Shown in pieces: positions 29,236 to 39,409 of a stretch of DNA of 64,000 bases; the stretch's first letter is position 1; each line of letters begins with the position of its first letter. The DNA comes from Marinimicrobium hydrolyticum (GTDB lineage: Bacteria; Pseudomonadota; Gammaproteobacteria; Pseudomonadales; Cellvibrionaceae): NCBI RefSeq assembly GCF_030848505.1, contig NZ_JAVDDU010000001.1, forward strand, positions 434,001 to 498,000, read 5' to 3'. Made by a program: the position numbers and the translations under genes. A model generated the notes under the pieces. The model saw only the letters and a program-made list of their open reading frames with translations. It searched no databases and was not told the DNA's origin.

Positions 29236-30807
29236 TCAGTTAAACCGGCGTATCAATTCGAACTGCTGTTCGGACAACTCATACATTTCCCGATTAAGCT
29301 GCTCGGCGGAACTGATTTCGTCTTGAGAGCGGTCTGAAATGCGGCTGATTTGGGTGGTGTTCCGCTCGATTTCCGTCGCCGTGGCTGACTGCTCCTCGGC
29401 GGCGGCCGCGATCTGATGAGACATCTGATCAATAATGGTCACCGCCCCGGTGATGGCTTCTAACGCTGCTTGGACCTTTTCCATCTCGCTCACACTGCGA
29501 TCGGCCAGGGATTGGCAGTTTTCCATGCTGGCACTGGCCTCCTTGGTGGCTTCGGTAAGCTTGCCGATGATTTGTTGGGTGTGCTGAGTGGACTCCTGGG
29601 TACGTTGTGCCAGAGTGCGTACTTCGTCGGCAACGACCGCAAAGCCCCGGCCTTGCTCCCCCGCGCGAGCTGCTTCAATGGCCGCATTCAGAGCCAGCAA
29701 ATTGGTTTGCTCGGCGATACCCCGGATTACGTCAATCACTGTGGCGATTTGGCCACTGTCTTGAATCAGTCGAACCAATACCTCATTCAAATTACCCACC
29801 ATAGTGGATAGATCCCCAATGGCTTGGTTGGCACCTTGTATGACCTGATTGCCCTGGGTAACTTCCCGAATGGCATCGCGGGTAGCCCCCGAGGTATCCG
29901 TCGCGCCACTGGCCACTTCCTGTACCGCCAGGGACATCTGCTGCATGGCGTCCGCCACGCCAGCCGTTTCCCGCTGCTGTTCCGTGGTGCCCTTCAAAGT
30001 TTGGCGGGTTTGGTCGCGCGCAGCGGCCGCCTTGCGGCGCAGCTCACTGGCGGAGGCGCCCACCCGGCCCAACGCGGTGCGCAGGCGGGCGGCGGAGGCC
30101 AGCTGAGCAAAAGCCAGCTCACCAGCGACGTCACAGCGCCCTGTATACACATAGGCTGCCAAGGGATCCCTTAGGTGGGCGTGGGACTGGGCCAGCAAAT
30201 GGGTAAACACCCGCTGGGAGAAAAACTGACTCAACAGCGTTACCACCACACTGATTGTAACGGCCAGGGCGCCATAAAGAGCGTCAAAGCGACCGAACAG
30301 GACTCCGGCCAGCAAGAGAATTGCGAAAATGCATAGACCGGTATACGCCGCGTTCTGCCACTGATGGCGCAGCCGGGTTATCAAGGGGCAAAAAGCCTGG
30401 CCCTGTGCCACACGTTGGTAAACTTGCTTGGCGCGCTGCACCCGTTGAGGGTCGGCGGGGACCCGCACAGATTCATAGCCCTTGATTTCTCCACGCTCGC
30501 GCACCGGCGTCACATAGGCATCCACCCAATAATGGTCACCGTTCTTACACCGGTTTTGCACTATGCCCATCCAGGGCCGTCCACTTTGAATGGTTTGCCA
30601 CATGGCGGCGAATACGGCTTCCGGCATATGGGGGTGACGAACAACGTTGTGGGGAGCGCCTTGCAGCTCCTCATGTGAGAACCCCGACACGTCGTGAAAG
30701 AGCTCGTTGTAAAACAAAATGTTGCCGTTGGTATCGGTGGAAGAGACTAATTCGGACCCCGGGGGAATAGACACTTCTTTGCCGGTAACTGAACCGTTGT
30801 GACGCAT
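29236..30807 (-). CDS. PAS-containing methyl-accepting chemotaxis protein, Aer-like
   Basis: Energy/redox-type chemoreceptor. The protein is 523 aa: a PAS domain at residues 20-120 ([35 protein letters not shown]), two closely spaced membrane helices around 165-215 without a periplasmic domain, then a cytoplasmic signalling coiled coil with the hairpin tip [20 protein letters not shown]. This layout is that of Aer, whose PAS binds FAD. No C-terminal NWETF-type CheR-docking peptide is present. A sigma28-type promoter lies just upstream. Confidence 0.9.
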   Translation of the reverse strand: MRHNGSVTGKEVSIPPGSELVSSTDTNGNILFYNELFHDVSGFSHEELQGAPHNVVRHPHMPEAVFAAMWQTIQSGRPWMGIVQNRCKNGDHYWVDAYVTPVRERGEIKGYESVRVPADPQRVQRAKQVYQRVAQGQAFCPLITRLRHQWQNAAYTGLCIFAILLLAGVLFGRFDALYGALAVTISVVVTLLSQFFSQRVFTHLLAQSHAHLRDPLAAYVYTGRCDVAGELAFAQLASAARLRTALGRVGASASELRRKAAAARDQTRQTLKGTTEQQRETAGVADAMQQMSLAVQEVASGATDTSGATRDAIREVTQGNQVIQGANQAIGDLSTMVGNLNEVLVRLIQDSGQIATVIDVIRGIAEQTNLLALNAAIEAARAGEQGRGFAVVADEVRTLAQRTQESTQHTQQIIGKLTEATKEASASMENCQSLADRSVSEMEKVQAALEAITGAVTIIDQMSHQIAAAAEEQSATATEIERNTTQISRISDRSQDEISSAEQLNREMYELSEQQFELIRRFN

Positions 30808-30863
30808 GATGATTCCCGTAAAAGCGCGGCGCCCAATGGGCGCACGTGAATGATTTCAGATAC

Positions 30864-30889
30864 TTATCGGCATCTGCATTAAAATTTTA
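30864..30889 (-). promoter_or_regulatory. Sigma28 (FliA) promoter for the Aer-like receptor
   Basis: On the minus strand TAAAATTT, a 10-nt spacer, then GCCGATAA. The -10 is a perfect match to the flagellar sigma28 consensus and the -35 matches 7 of 8. It lies about 57 bp upstream of the receptor start. The spacer is one shorter than the usual 11. Confidence 0.65.
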
Positions 30890-30950
30890 GCACTTTATGC
30901 GCCAAACGCATGATCGGATACACGCTGGCGGGGCAGGGGAGCTGGGCTGC

Positions 30951-31700
30951 TTAGGCAGCCCGATGGGTGTCTGTAAGCAAGCGGCTGAGTATGTAATGCT
31001 GAAGATTGTTGACCGTGGCGTCGTCCAAACCCACAAATGCCAAACTGATTTGAGTTTGGCGCCAGGGTCGGTTTTGAATCTGGAAAGCGCACACCCTCGC
31101 ACGGCACCGACAGGATACGCCCGGTGCCACGGTAAACTCGCACAGCGGAATTTCCTCACCGTGGCGCAATTGGGTGCGCCAGTCGCCCGTTAGGGACACC
31201 CTAAGTCCACCAGCGGACATATTCAGGATTTGACCGTGCTGGGGCCCCACCCCGGGCAGCGACAAGGTGACTGGTACGCGCGGCTGGCCTGCCAGTGTCA
31301 GGCGAGGCCACTGCCTTCTGGGTCGATAATGGGCCGCTTTCGGCAGGACCACGGCCAGGCCGGCTACTCCGCAGTGCTGGCCCAGGGCCACCACCGTGGT
31401 ACGGAAGGCCAGAATTTTACCCGCTCGGTGATGGCTGACTTCCAGCTCATCACCCGGTTTCAAGAGCGCCCGGTTGGGAAACAGGTCGTCCAACCACAGA
31501 AAGCCGCGCCGGGGATCCAATGCCAGAATTAGGCTTTGGTAGGTTCCTGGGGCATTCGCCACCGTCACCTTAAGCAACTGCCGCCTTTCAAACAGTTCCC
31601 GTAACGGGGCAGGCACCTCCACTGGAGGCTCGCCCACAGGGGCAGGCGGCTGTGGCTCCGCAGGCGTTAGCTTTTGTAGGACGGTACGCAAGATAGCCAT
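30951..31700 (-). CDS. PilZ-domain protein, YcgR-like flagellar brake family
   Basis: Predicted c-di-GMP receptor. The protein is 249 aa. After a Pro-rich linker (about 14-32), a YcgR-N-like beta domain occupies about 33-125. A PilZ domain follows at about 128-235, with the RxxxR c-di-GMP motif inside RPRRQWPRL and the NxSxxG motif in NMSAGGLRVS. Both ligand motifs are intact. The flanking Aer-like receptor, the GGDEF-EAL gene 2.5 kb away and the flagellar block at 37.6 kb fit a role in controlling motility by c-di-GMP. Confidence 0.82.
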   Translation of the reverse strand: MAILRTVLQKLTPAEPQPPAPVGEPPVEVPAPLRELFERRQLLKVTVANAPGTYQSLILALDPRRGFLWLDDLFPNRALLKPGDELEVSHHRAGKILAFRTTVVALGQHCGVAGLAVVLPKAAHYRPRRQWPRLTLAGQPRVPVTLSLPGVGPQHGQILNMSAGGLRVSLTGDWRTQLRHGEEIPLCEFTVAPGVSCRCRARVCAFQIQNRPWRQTQISLAFVGLDDATVNNLQHYILSRLLTDTHRAA

Positions 31701-31966
31701 GGATGGCTCCGGTTAGCCAAAAATTGGAAGTCAGAGCATTGACTAGAGCAAAGCGTGTGCCAGGGCATCGTGTCTGCGGTATCAGTGGCTTTGGGATATG
31801 TGCGGACTCTTTAGCAGGCGCCGGGTGGCAAGAGTCTGCCTCTGCAGCGGCAAGGCGCCGCCGTGGTAATGCCGTCTTGTCGTCGGTTGGTACTCGGGTG
31901 CAGTTTCCCGGCGCTGGACAAGTCCGTACAATAGTGGCAACCGTCGTGCTACCGAACTGAGATCCC

Positions 31967-32878
31967 ATGAGCCAAACCCCTGCCCACCAATCAACTGCTG
32001 TTCAAAGTGCTGGTCATCCAGGCCCAGGGCGCCAAAATCGCTTGGAATTTAACAAACTGCAAAAACGCCTGCGCCGACAGGTAGGTACCGCCATTGCTGA
32101 TTACAATATGATCGAATCCGGCGACACCGTGATGGTGTGCCTTTCCGGCGGCAAGGATTCCTACGGTATGTTGGATATTCTGCTGAGCCTGCAAAAAACC
32201 GCGCCGATTCCGTTCCGCCTGGTGGCGGTAAACATGGACCAAAAGCAACCCGGCTTCCCAGAGCACGTCCTGCCTGAGTACCTGAAAGGCCTGGGTATCG
32301 AATACCATATTGTTGAGCGTGATACCTACAGCATTGTGAAAGACGTGATTCCCGAGGGAAAGACGACCTGTGGTTTGTGTTCCCGTTTGCGGAGGGGTAC
32401 TTTGTACAGCTTTGCCCAGGAGATCGGCGCCAACAAGATCGCTCTGGGTCATCATCGGGATGACATCATTGAAACCTTGTTTCTGAATATGTTTTACGGC
32501 GGCAAACTCAAGGCCATGCCGCCCAAGTTGTTGTCCGACGATAAGCGCAACGTCATTATCCGCCCGCTCTCCTATTGTAAGGAGGATGATCTTGCCGCCT
32601 ACGCCGAGCAAAAAGCCTTCCCAATCATTCCCTGCAACCTCTGTGGTTCCCAGGAAAACCTGCAGCGCCAGGTAATCAAACAGATGCTTACGGACTGGGA
32701 GCGGCAACATCCCGGTCGTACGGAAACCATCTTTTCCGCTATCAAAAACGTCGCACCCTCTCAGCTGGCGGACCCCAAGCTTTTTGATTTTGTAAGCTTG
32801 ACCACCAGCGAGAGTGAGCCCGAAGAGGGGGAAGAGGGCAATGCCGTAGGGCAGTTCATTCCCGCCGTTCAGGTGTGA
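31967..32878 (+). CDS. ttcA: tRNA 2-thiocytidine biosynthesis protein TtcA
   Basis: Thiolates cytidine 32 in certain tRNAs using an ATP-PPi-loop domain and a 4Fe-4S cluster. The protein is 303 aa. The PP-loop [14 protein letters not shown] and the two Cys pairs ([10 protein letters not shown] and [11 protein letters not shown]) that hold the cluster are visible, together with [19 protein letters not shown]. The region 31701-31966 upstream shows no gene. It is transcribed divergently from the PilZ gene. Confidence 0.95.
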   Translation: MSQTPAHQSTAVQSAGHPGPGRQNRLEFNKLQKRLRRQVGTAIADYNMIESGDTVMVCLSGGKDSYGMLDILLSLQKTAPIPFRLVAVNMDQKQPGFPEHVLPEYLKGLGIEYHIVERDTYSIVKDVIPEGKTTCGLCSRLRRGTLYSFAQEIGANKIALGHHRDDIIETLFLNMFYGGKLKAMPPKLLSDDKRNVIIRPLSYCKEDDLAAYAEQKAFPIIPCNLCGSQENLQRQVIKQMLTDWERQHPGRTETIFSAIKNVAPSQLADPKLFDFVSLTTSESEPEEGEEGNAVGQFIPAVQV

Positions 32879-32943
32879 TCAGCCTTGCTATACTCACAAC
32901 AGTAGCGGGTAGCTAATCCAAGCCTGCTTACCCAGAGGTGACT

Positions 32944-34062
32944 ATGCGGGTAGGGGTTCCCAAAGAAATAAAAGCCGATGAGCACCGGGTCGGGCTAACC
33001 CCAGCGGGGGTTCGTGAGCTCTGCCAGAGAGGGCACACTGTGCTTGTGCAGCGCGGGTGCGGCTCTGCCATTGAGTTTACGGATCAGGATTATGTGGCCG
33101 CCGGCGCCTCGGTGGTGGATACCGCCGAGGAGCTCTATCAACAGACACAGCTCATCGTAAAAGTGAAGGAGCCTCTGCCGGAAGAGTGCTCATTGCTGCG
33201 CCCTGATCATCTGCTGTTCGCCTACCTGCACCTGGCGGCCGATAAAACACTGACCGAAGCACTGCTCCGCTGTGGCGCCACGTGCATCGCGTACGAAACC
33301 GTCACCGGCCCAGGCGGCGGCTTGCCGCTTCTGGCCCCCATGTCAGAGGTCGCTGGGCGCCTTGCGGCTCAAGCGGGAGCCCATCACCTGGAGCTCGCAC
33401 AAGGTGGGCGTGGTGTACTGCTTGGCGGAGTCCCTGGGGTGGCGCCCGCTCGCGTACTGGTCATCGGAGGCGGGGTTGTAGGTACTCAGGCCGCCAGAGT
33501 CGCCCTGGGTATGGGGGCGGACGTCACTGTTCTGGACCGATCATTGCCGCGTTTAAGAGAGTTGGACGAGCAATTTCAAGGACGAGTTAAGTGCGAGTAC
33601 GCCAGCGTCGAGCGTTTGGAGGCTCTAATCGTACAAGCAGAGTTGGTGATCGGGGCGGTACTCATTGCGGGGGCGGCGGCACCGCGCTTGCTCTCTGAGG
33701 AGCAGGTCAAAAAAATGCAAAACGGCGCTGTGCTGGTGGATGTGGCCATTGACCAAGGCGGCTGCTTTGCTACTTCCCGGCCTACCACACATCAGAAGCC
33801 TACCTACAAGTTGCATGGGGTGGTGCATTACTGTGTGGCCAACATTCCCAGCGCGGCCGCCCGCACAGCCACGTCAGCCTTGACCCACGCTACCTTGCCG
33901 CACACCCTGGCCCTCGCGGACCTGGGGCTCGATGCCTTGCGCAAGGACCAGCATCTACTGGCTGGCCTAAACATTCATGACGGTGCCGTGACTCAGGAGG
34001 CAGTGGCGCATTCGCTGGACTATCCTTATAAAAACGGACACGCTGCCATCGGGGCTGTATAG
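32944..34062 (+). CDS. ald: Alanine dehydrogenase
   Basis: NAD-dependent L-alanine/pyruvate interconversion. The protein is 372 aa. Family markers are the N-terminus MRVGVPKEIKADEHRVGLTP, the substrate-binding Lys in VKVKEPLPEE, the His in YLHLAADK, and the Rossmann motif VIGGGVVGTQAARVALG. The usual signature NxPGAxxRTST is altered to NIPSAAARTATSAL, so one conserved Gly is Ser and a Ser is Ala; activity is likely but not certain. The ATG at 32944 is preceded by AGAGGTG. Confidence 0.92.
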   Translation: MRVGVPKEIKADEHRVGLTPAGVRELCQRGHTVLVQRGCGSAIEFTDQDYVAAGASVVDTAEELYQQTQLIVKVKEPLPEECSLLRPDHLLFAYLHLAADKTLTEALLRCGATCIAYETVTGPGGGLPLLAPMSEVAGRLAAQAGAHHLELAQGGRGVLLGGVPGVAPARVLVIGGGVVGTQAARVALGMGADVTVLDRSLPRLRELDEQFQGRVKCEYASVERLEALIVQAELVIGAVLIAGAAAPRLLSEEQVKKMQNGAVLVDVAIDQGGCFATSRPTTHQKPTYKLHGVVHYCVANIPSAAARTATSALTHATLPHTLALADLGLDALRKDQHLLAGLNIHDGAVTQEAVAHSLDYPYKNGHAAIGAV

Positions 34063-34220
34063 GCAGAAGAAGCATAGACAGGGCCAGACAGAAGTAGGCC
34101 TGGGGTGTCGTTTATATCGACCGATGCTTTATACTGGCATTTGAGCCGGTTCTGAGCGCCTAGGAAGGTTGCGGAACAGGTCGTGGTTAGCGCTCATGAA
34201 AAACAATAACGGATAACTAC

Positions 34221-36686
34221 ATGCATAAGGCCCCCTCTTTTTTTCAGGGAATCTCGTTCCAGCTCGCCAAAATTGGCATCTTGCTGGCATTTGCCTTGGG
34301 GTTTTTGGTCAGCAGCGCACAAATTTATCTGGATTTCCGCAGCCACCAAAGTGAACTCGACCAACTGGCCGATCGGGTCATTGAGGTCACTATGCCCCCC
34401 GCCGCACGGGCAGTACACACACTGGATGATGACCTGTCTGCAGAGGTGGTCAACGGCTTGTTGGCCTACGGGTTCATTTATCAGGTGTCCATTACTGACG
34501 AGTTGGGGAATATTCTGGCTGAAGGCTCTGCGCCGGTACCGGAATCCGCAACTCGGTGGCTGACCCGTCGTATCGCGGAGGAATCGCGTCACTTCAACGC
34601 GGCCTTAAATATTCCAGGTTACGGCGGCTCGGCCTACGGTACGCTGAGTTTTTCTCTGGATATGGATCAGGCTCTCAGCAGTTTTTATCAGCGGGCTCAG
34701 CGCAGTCTCACCACGGGTCTTTTACGGGACATGCTGCTGGTGCTGCTGCTGTTTATCGCGTTCTACCTGACCCTCACCAAACCACTGGTGCGCCTGGCGC
34801 GGGAAATTCGCGATATCAGCCCTGACCAGCCTGGCGTTCAACGCCTGACGCCGTTACCGGGTCGACGTGATGAATTGGCCGAGCTGGTCACGGGCGGTAA
34901 TCAACTACTCGATGCGGTTGAGCTGTCCTTGGCGCGCCGGCGCGCCGTGGAATTGGCGCTGCGCAAAAGCGAAGAACATTTACGGCAAATCATCGACAGC
35001 TTGCCGGTGATGATTGGTGCTCGCAATGCGACGGGCCACTACTTGTTTGCCAACCGAGCCCTCTCCGAGGCGCTGGGGTTCACCCCCGATCAAATGCGCG
35101 ATATGCACGCCCGCGATCTGTTGCAGGGCTCTGTGCAGGATTTGGAGTTGTTGCTGCACAATGACCACAGGGTCATCAAGCAGGGTGCCGATATCGAAAT
35201 TTCCGAGGAGTCGTTCATTACCGCCACGGGAAAACAACTGTTTTTACAAACGCACATTGTGCCGCTTCAGTTTTACGATGAAATAGTCGCACTAGTGGTG
35301 TCCGTGGACGTGACCGAGCGAAAGAATGCCCAAGCGAAAATGGAGCACATGGCTCATCACGACGCCCTAACCAATCTACCCAATCGGGTGCAATTGGTGG
35401 AGCGGCTGGAGCTGGAAATTCGCCGCGCGGAGCGTCACGGTTATTGCGGCGCGGTGTTATTCATCGATCTGGATCAGTTTAAAAATATTAATGACTCCCT
35501 GGGGCACCCGGTCGGTGATTTAGTGTTGAAGGAAGTGGCTCAACGCTTGGTGGAAACCGTACGGGAAGAGGACCTGGTAGCGCGTCTTAGCGGCGATGAA
35601 TTCGTGTTGGTACTGACGGTCCTGGACGAAGATATGAGTGTGGCCGCGTTGCGTGCCGGGGAAATCAGTGAAAAGTTACGCGGTGTAATTTCCCGCCCCT
35701 ATCGAATAGAAGATCTGGAGCTGCGCATCACCTGTAGCGTGGGGGTGGTGATGTATCCGGAGAAGAACAGCACCGTGCACGAACTGCTGCGTTTTGCGGA
35801 TACCGCCATGTACCAGGTGAAAGAGAAGGGCCGCGATTCCATCGAGTTTTTTAACGAGGAAATGGCCGCTAAAGTCAGCCGGCAACTGGTCATGGAGGGC
35901 GACCTGCATCGCGCGCTGGAGGAGGGTCAGTTTGAGCTTCAGTACCAGCCCAAAATAGATATGATCAGCGGCAATATCGTGGGCGCGGAAGCCTTGCTAC
36001 GCTGGCATCATCCGGTCAAAGGCACCATTTCCCCGGTTGAATTTATTCCAGTGCTGGAAACGTCGGGTTTGATTTTGGATGTTGGCCAGTGGGTGCTGGA
36101 GCAAGCGTGTGAAACTCTGGTGCACTGGGAGTCCATAGGCCTTTGGAAAAAAGGTATGCGCTTGAGTATTAACATCAGCCCGCGCCAGTTCCGGCGCACG
36201 GCGTTCGCGGACGATGTTTTGGCAACTTTGGCCCACTATGAAATCCCCGAAAATTCCCTGGAAATCGAAGTTACAGAAGGCATAGTGATTCAGCAGGTGG
36301 ATGAGGCCATCATCACCATGACCCGTTTGGCGGAACATGGCATCAGCTTTTCTTTGGACGACTTTGGTACCGGCTATTCCTCGATTAGCTACCTGAAACA
36401 GCTGCCGGTGAGTGTGCTAAAAATCGATAAAAGTTTTGTGCGCGATATTATCGACGATCGCAACGACCGTGTGTTGGTGGAAACGATTATTACCATGGGT
36501 CGTCTGCTGGATTTGGAAGTTATTGCCGAAGGTGTGGAAGATCAGGCGCAGTTCAATTTACTGCAAAAATACGGTTGCCATTACTTTCAGGGTTTCTACT
36601 GCAGCCCGGCTGTCTCTCTGGATCGCTTTGACGAAATGTTAAAAGACCAGGAAGCCATGACGTTTAGAGCGGATGGAAACGCTTAA
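34221..36686 (+). CDS. Membrane sensor with PAS, GGDEF and EAL domains
   Basis: Putative bifunctional c-di-GMP enzyme of 821 aa. Two membrane helices (about 15-38 and 170-190) enclose a roughly 130-residue periplasmic sensor. After a HAMP-like linker comes a PAS domain (about 245-370), then GGDEF (about 380-545) and EAL (about 560-805). The diguanylate cyclase motif reads SGDEF, and an inhibitory-site RxxD (REED) lies five residues before it. The EAL signature EALLRW and the DDFGTGYSS loop are intact. Both activities are therefore possible. It overlaps the convergent rsmE by four bases. Confidence 0.9.
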   Translation: MHKAPSFFQGISFQLAKIGILLAFALGFLVSSAQIYLDFRSHQSELDQLADRVIEVTMPPAARAVHTLDDDLSAEVVNGLLAYGFIYQVSITDELGNILAEGSAPVPESATRWLTRRIAEESRHFNAALNIPGYGGSAYGTLSFSLDMDQALSSFYQRAQRSLTTGLLRDMLLVLLLFIAFYLTLTKPLVRLAREIRDISPDQPGVQRLTPLPGRRDELAELVTGGNQLLDAVELSLARRRAVELALRKSEEHLRQIIDSLPVMIGARNATGHYLFANRALSEALGFTPDQMRDMHARDLLQGSVQDLELLLHNDHRVIKQGADIEISEESFITATGKQLFLQTHIVPLQFYDEIVALVVSVDVTERKNAQAKMEHMAHHDALTNLPNRVQLVERLELEIRRAERHGYCGAVLFIDLDQFKNINDSLGHPVGDLVLKEVAQRLVETVREEDLVARLSGDEFVLVLTVLDEDMSVAALRAGEISEKLRGVISRPYRIEDLELRITCSVGVVMYPEKNSTVHELLRFADTAMYQVKEKGRDSIEFFNEEMAAKVSRQLVMEGDLHRALEEGQFELQYQPKIDMISGNIVGAEALLRWHHPVKGTISPVEFIPVLETSGLILDVGQWVLEQACETLVHWESIGLWKKGMRLSINISPRQFRRTAFADDVLATLAHYEIPENSLEIEVTEGIVIQQVDEAIITMTRLAEHGISFSLDDFGTGYSSISYLKQLPVSVLKIDKSFVRDIIDDRNDRVLVETIITMGRLLDLEVIAEGVEDQAQFNLLQKYGCHYFQGFYCSPAVSLDRFDEMLKDQEAMTFRADGNA

Positions 36687-37393
36687 AACAATCGGCCCAG
36701 CAGGAAGGGGATGACGGTCTCTACTCGTAAAATACGTTCGCCCAAATGAATGGGTTGAAACCCGCTGGCGAGCAGTTTTTCCACTTCATATTGAATAAAA
36801 CCACCCTCTGGTCCCACCGCCAACACCACGTCGCCGGTTGTTTGTTTCGGGCAAGGATGCGGTGTGTACGGGTGGGCGATTAAAGCTTCTCGCCCCTGAA
36901 TCATCGTGCCTAGCTCGTCTTCCACAAACGGTTTAAAGCGTTTGCGCAGTATCACATTGGGCAGTTGTGTGGCCCCGCCCTGTTCCAAACCCAGAATTAA
37001 CTGCCGGTGTATTTCATCATCGGCAAGCCAGGGCGACTGCCAGTAGCTTTTTTCCACTCGGTAGCTGTTAATCAGAACCAGCTCGCGCACCCCACAGGTG
37101 GCCACGGTTTGCAGAATGCGGCGGAGCATTTTGGGGCGCGGCAGTGCCAGGATTAATGTCAGTGGAAGTAGGGGAGGAGGGGGAGACTCCAGAGTGACAT
37201 CCAAGTGGATGACGTCAGGCGCTAGATGGGTCACGATCCCGTAACCTATGGCCTGGTTAAGCCGACCCACTTTTAACCGATCGCCAACTTGGGCTCGATG
37301 CACTTGGGTGATGTGCGTGAGTCGCCGGCTATCTTTGATCACCGCCTGGCTGGCGTTAACTAAATCTTCGTCGTAGAGCAGTACAAGATTCAT
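36683..37393 (-). CDS. rsmE: 16S rRNA m3U1498 methyltransferase
   Basis: SPOUT-class methyltransferase methylating N3 of U1498 in 16S rRNA. The protein is 236 aa, with an N-terminal PUA-like domain (about 1-70) and a SPOUT domain with the trefoil-knot motifs VLAVGPEGGF and LGERILRVETV. The LPRPKMLRRILQTVATCGV segment is typical. It overlaps the end of the GGDEF-EAL gene by four bases in convergent orientation. Confidence 0.93.
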   Translation of the reverse strand: MNLVLLYDEDLVNASQAVIKDSRRLTHITQVHRAQVGDRLKVGRLNQAIGYGIVTHLAPDVIHLDVTLESPPPPLLPLTLILALPRPKMLRRILQTVATCGVRELVLINSYRVEKSYWQSPWLADDEIHRQLILGLEQGGATQLPNVILRKRFKPFVEDELGTMIQGREALIAHPYTPHPCPKQTTGDVVLAVGPEGGFIQYEVEKLLASGFQPIHLGERILRVETVIPFLLGRLF

Positions 37394-37441
37394 GCGCGGC
37401 CGTAGGGCCTCATAGAGTGGCGGTCAAAAGTGGCAATTATA

Positions 37442-37518
37442 TGGCGCCCCGGAGACGATTTGAACGTCCGACCTGCCGCTTAGGAGGCGGCTGCTCTATC
37501 CAACTGAGCTACCGGGGC
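37442..37518 (-). tRNA. tRNA-Arg, anticodon CCU
   Basis: Read on the minus strand, a full cloverleaf of 77 nt: acceptor GCCCCGG/CCGGGGC with discriminator G, D-arm containing AGCTCAGTTGGATAGAGC, anticodon stem GCCGC/GCGGC with loop CTCCTAA (anticodon CCT), a T-arm with loop TTCAAAT, and encoded CCA. Unlike some tRNA-Arg loci, no integrase or repeated 3' end is seen nearby. Confidence 0.97.
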
Positions 37519-37576
37519 GGGATTGTGAAGGCCGCTATTGTATGCACTTTGCCGTCACAATCCAACCGCACTCCGG

Positions 37577-38053
37577 TCACGCCTTAACGATGGTGTGTGA
37601 TCCGCTCTCCGGTGCTGTGCCGCCTTCAGAGTTGTACAGCTGAGGGCCGCTGACTTGACCGCGTAGGAGGTTGAGCAACTGCCCCAGCGTTTGGCGTGAA
37701 CGACCGATGATCTTGCCGTTCACTTCATTGAGCTCTTGGCATTGAGCGAAACGCTCGATCAACGCTTGCCAGGGCTCGATCAGCGCTCGGGTATCGGCCC
37801 GGCCATGCAAAAACTCAATCCAACCATGTTGGTCTCGGCTTAAATTGGCTTGCTCCAGCCACTGTTGCCGAACCTGGGAATGCTGGCCCAGGTGTGCCAA
37901 AAGTTGCTCTTTGGCTTCAATCAGTGCGGGTAGGTGCTCGTGCTCGCGCGCTTCAAGGTGCTCGCGCTCAGCGGTCAGAAGTTGGGAGAGTTGTTCGACG
38001 TTGGCAGTATCCTGCGCCAGCATCGCGCGCAGAATCTCGGTGGAGGGTTGCAT
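37577..38053 (-). CDS. flgN: Flagellar export chaperone FlgN
   Basis: Cytoplasmic chaperone for the hook-filament junction proteins FlgK and FlgL. The protein is 158 aa, almost entirely helical with heptad-like Leu spacing (for example QLSQLLTAEREHLEAREHEH), and ends in a disordered Gly/Ser/Glu tail. Assignment rests on size, helical character and the position directly after flgM, as in Pseudomonas. I choose the ATG at 38053, which has GAGG upstream; an ATG at 38083 lacks a ribosome-binding site. Confidence 0.85.
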   Translation of the reverse strand: MQPSTEILRAMLAQDTANVEQLSQLLTAEREHLEAREHEHLPALIEAKEQLLAHLGQHSQVRQQWLEQANLSRDQHGWIEFLHGRADTRALIEPWQALIERFAQCQELNEVNGKIIGRSRQTLGQLLNLLRGQVSGPQLYNSEGGTAPESGSHTIVKA

Positions 38054-38137
38054 AGAAACCTCAGCTCGTTGTTGGTTGATCATCAATTGCTAAAGTGTCG
38101 CCCAGCGTTGGGGGGCTGAGCGACACTCGAAATGGGC

Positions 38138-38452
38138 TTAGCCCAGCAAATCGTCCTGATTCAGCATGTTCTCGGCTATACGCTGAGCGTTAACCTCGAA
38201 CCGACCTTCAGCAATCGCTTGGCGAATTTCCGCCACCCGCTCACTGTTCACTTCCGGCAAATTGTTAATTTTCTCTTCCAGGCGCCCCAAGCTTTGGGCC
38301 TCTTGACTCAGAACTACGTCATCCCGGGAAGAGGTCGGCTCCGGGCTGGTTTTGGTGTCCGCGCCTGGGCGCGGCGCCGCCGAATTGGCGCGGCCGGTGG
38401 TATTGTTTGTGGTGTGTCCGGTCTTGATGCTGTTGTTTGTATCAATAGCCAT
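38138..38452 (-). CDS. flgM: Negative regulator of flagellin synthesis FlgM (anti-sigma28)
   Basis: Binds and inhibits FliA until it is exported through the completed hook. The protein is 104 aa. The N-terminal half is Asn/Thr/Ser/Pro-rich and disordered. The C-terminal sigma-binding region contains DVVLSQEAQSLGRLEEKI, RVAEIRQAIAEGRFEV and the end ENMLNQDDLLG. It is in an operon with flgN (84-nt gap). A good sigma28 promoter lies upstream, giving the expected feedback loop. Confidence 0.92.
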   Translation of the reverse strand: MAIDTNNSIKTGHTTNNTTGRANSAAPRPGADTKTSPEPTSSRDDVVLSQEAQSLGRLEEKINNLPEVNSERVAEIRQAIAEGRFEVNAQRIAENMLNQDDLLG

Positions 38453-38522
38453 GATGTTTCCCCAACTTCATTTGATGATGCCAGCAACGCTGACGAGCCG
38501 TACTTAAGGCTCTACAGGGTGG

Positions 38523-38549
38523 CTTTCGGCGGGCATCTTTATAACTTTA
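38523..38549 (-). promoter_or_regulatory. Sigma28 (FliA) promoter for flgM-flgN
   Basis: On the minus strand TAAAGTTA, an exact 11-nt spacer, then GCCGAAAG, matching the sigma28 consensus at 7 of 8 and 6 of 8 positions. It is about 70 bp upstream of flgM, between flgA and flgM. Confidence 0.65.
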
Positions 38550-38614
38550 ATGCTAATTTGTTATAAATGTGACCTAATCGACGTTATAACCGAAGGTCTT
38601 GGCCCCGCCCGTAG

Positions 38615-39355
38615 CTAGAGTATCGTTTTTACATGCCCTGGGGCCACTATTTCTCCGGCGACTATGCGTTCTGAGCTGTTATTCATCACCCGTATCTGTT
38701 GACCGACCCGACCACCGCTCATGGCGGTGCCGCGCGTGCTGACGCTGATGCCGCCCACTTCCGCTTCCAGGCGAACCTCGTCGCCCCGGTTGACCGCCAG
38801 GGGTTCCACCAAAAGCCCGGCCCGGAAGGGCTCTCCGCGTTCCAGAGGGCGCCGCAATTCCATACCCACAACGGCAGCCTCAGTATCGACAAAACCTTGA
38901 CGCAGGCGGCTGGTGTTTCTCAGCTCCAGGGTGACGTCGGTGTCGCTCAGTCTCGTGCTTCGGCCAAGATTGCGCGCTGCTACTGCTACAGGGCGGTATA
39001 GATCCACCTGGGCGGGCACATAGATGGACCAGGGTTGGTCACCCCGGCAGCGGCTGTGCACGCTCACGTTGCCGCCGTTGTTGCTGGCATCGTTAAGACG
39101 CATCTCCAGATCGCCGCATTCAGCCAAATGCAGACGGGGATCCAACCGGCCAACTTCCACCGCTACCCGTTGAGCGCCCGACTGTGCATAGTGGTCGCTC
39201 AGAAATTGTGCTACCTGTTCCCGCAATTGCTCCAGGTCATGGCGCTCCGCCAGCGCCGGAGTAGCCCCCAGGGTTAGCGACACGAAAGCCAGGCCCGCTT
39301 TAGCCCAAAGCCGGGGAGCGCAAAAGAATGTCCGCCAAATGGCACCAAAATGCAT
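38615..39355 (-). CDS. flgA: Flagellar P-ring assembly protein FlgA
   Basis: Periplasmic chaperone for P-ring (FlgI) assembly. The protein is 246 aa with an N-terminal signal peptide (about 1-36, ending PALAERHD). The C-terminal SAF-like domain carries RRPLERGEPFRAGLLVEP, NRGDEVRLEAEVGGISVS and the closing APGHVKTIL. The ATG at 39355 gives the signal peptide; an earlier in-frame ATG at 39460 would add 35 residues and overlap the candidate promoter. It is divergent from cheV. Confidence 0.93.
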   Translation of the reverse strand: MHFGAIWRTFFCAPRLWAKAGLAFVSLTLGATPALAERHDLEQLREQVAQFLSDHYAQSGAQRVAVEVGRLDPRLHLAECGDLEMRLNDASNNGGNVSVHSRCRGDQPWSIYVPAQVDLYRPVAVAARNLGRSTRLSDTDVTLELRNTSRLRQGFVDTEAAVVGMELRRPLERGEPFRAGLLVEPLAVNRGDEVRLEAEVGGISVSTRGTAMSGGRVGQQIRVMNNSSERIVAGEIVAPGHVKTIL

Positions 39356-39409
39356 AACTTGTTCTACTCTTGATAGAGAGAGGCTAAGGCTCGCAGGACG
39401 CTGCGCGCC

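Noticed and set aside
35596-35610. SGDEF instead of GGDEF taken as evidence of an inactive cyclase
   Set aside because: SGDEF is found in active cyclases, and the RxxD inhibitory site and surrounding residues are intact, so inactivity cannot be claimed.
37442-37518. tRNA-Arg as an integration site of a genomic island
   Set aside because: No integrase gene, no repeat of the tRNA 3' end and no foreign-looking genes beside it; the accessory region starts 9 kb away.
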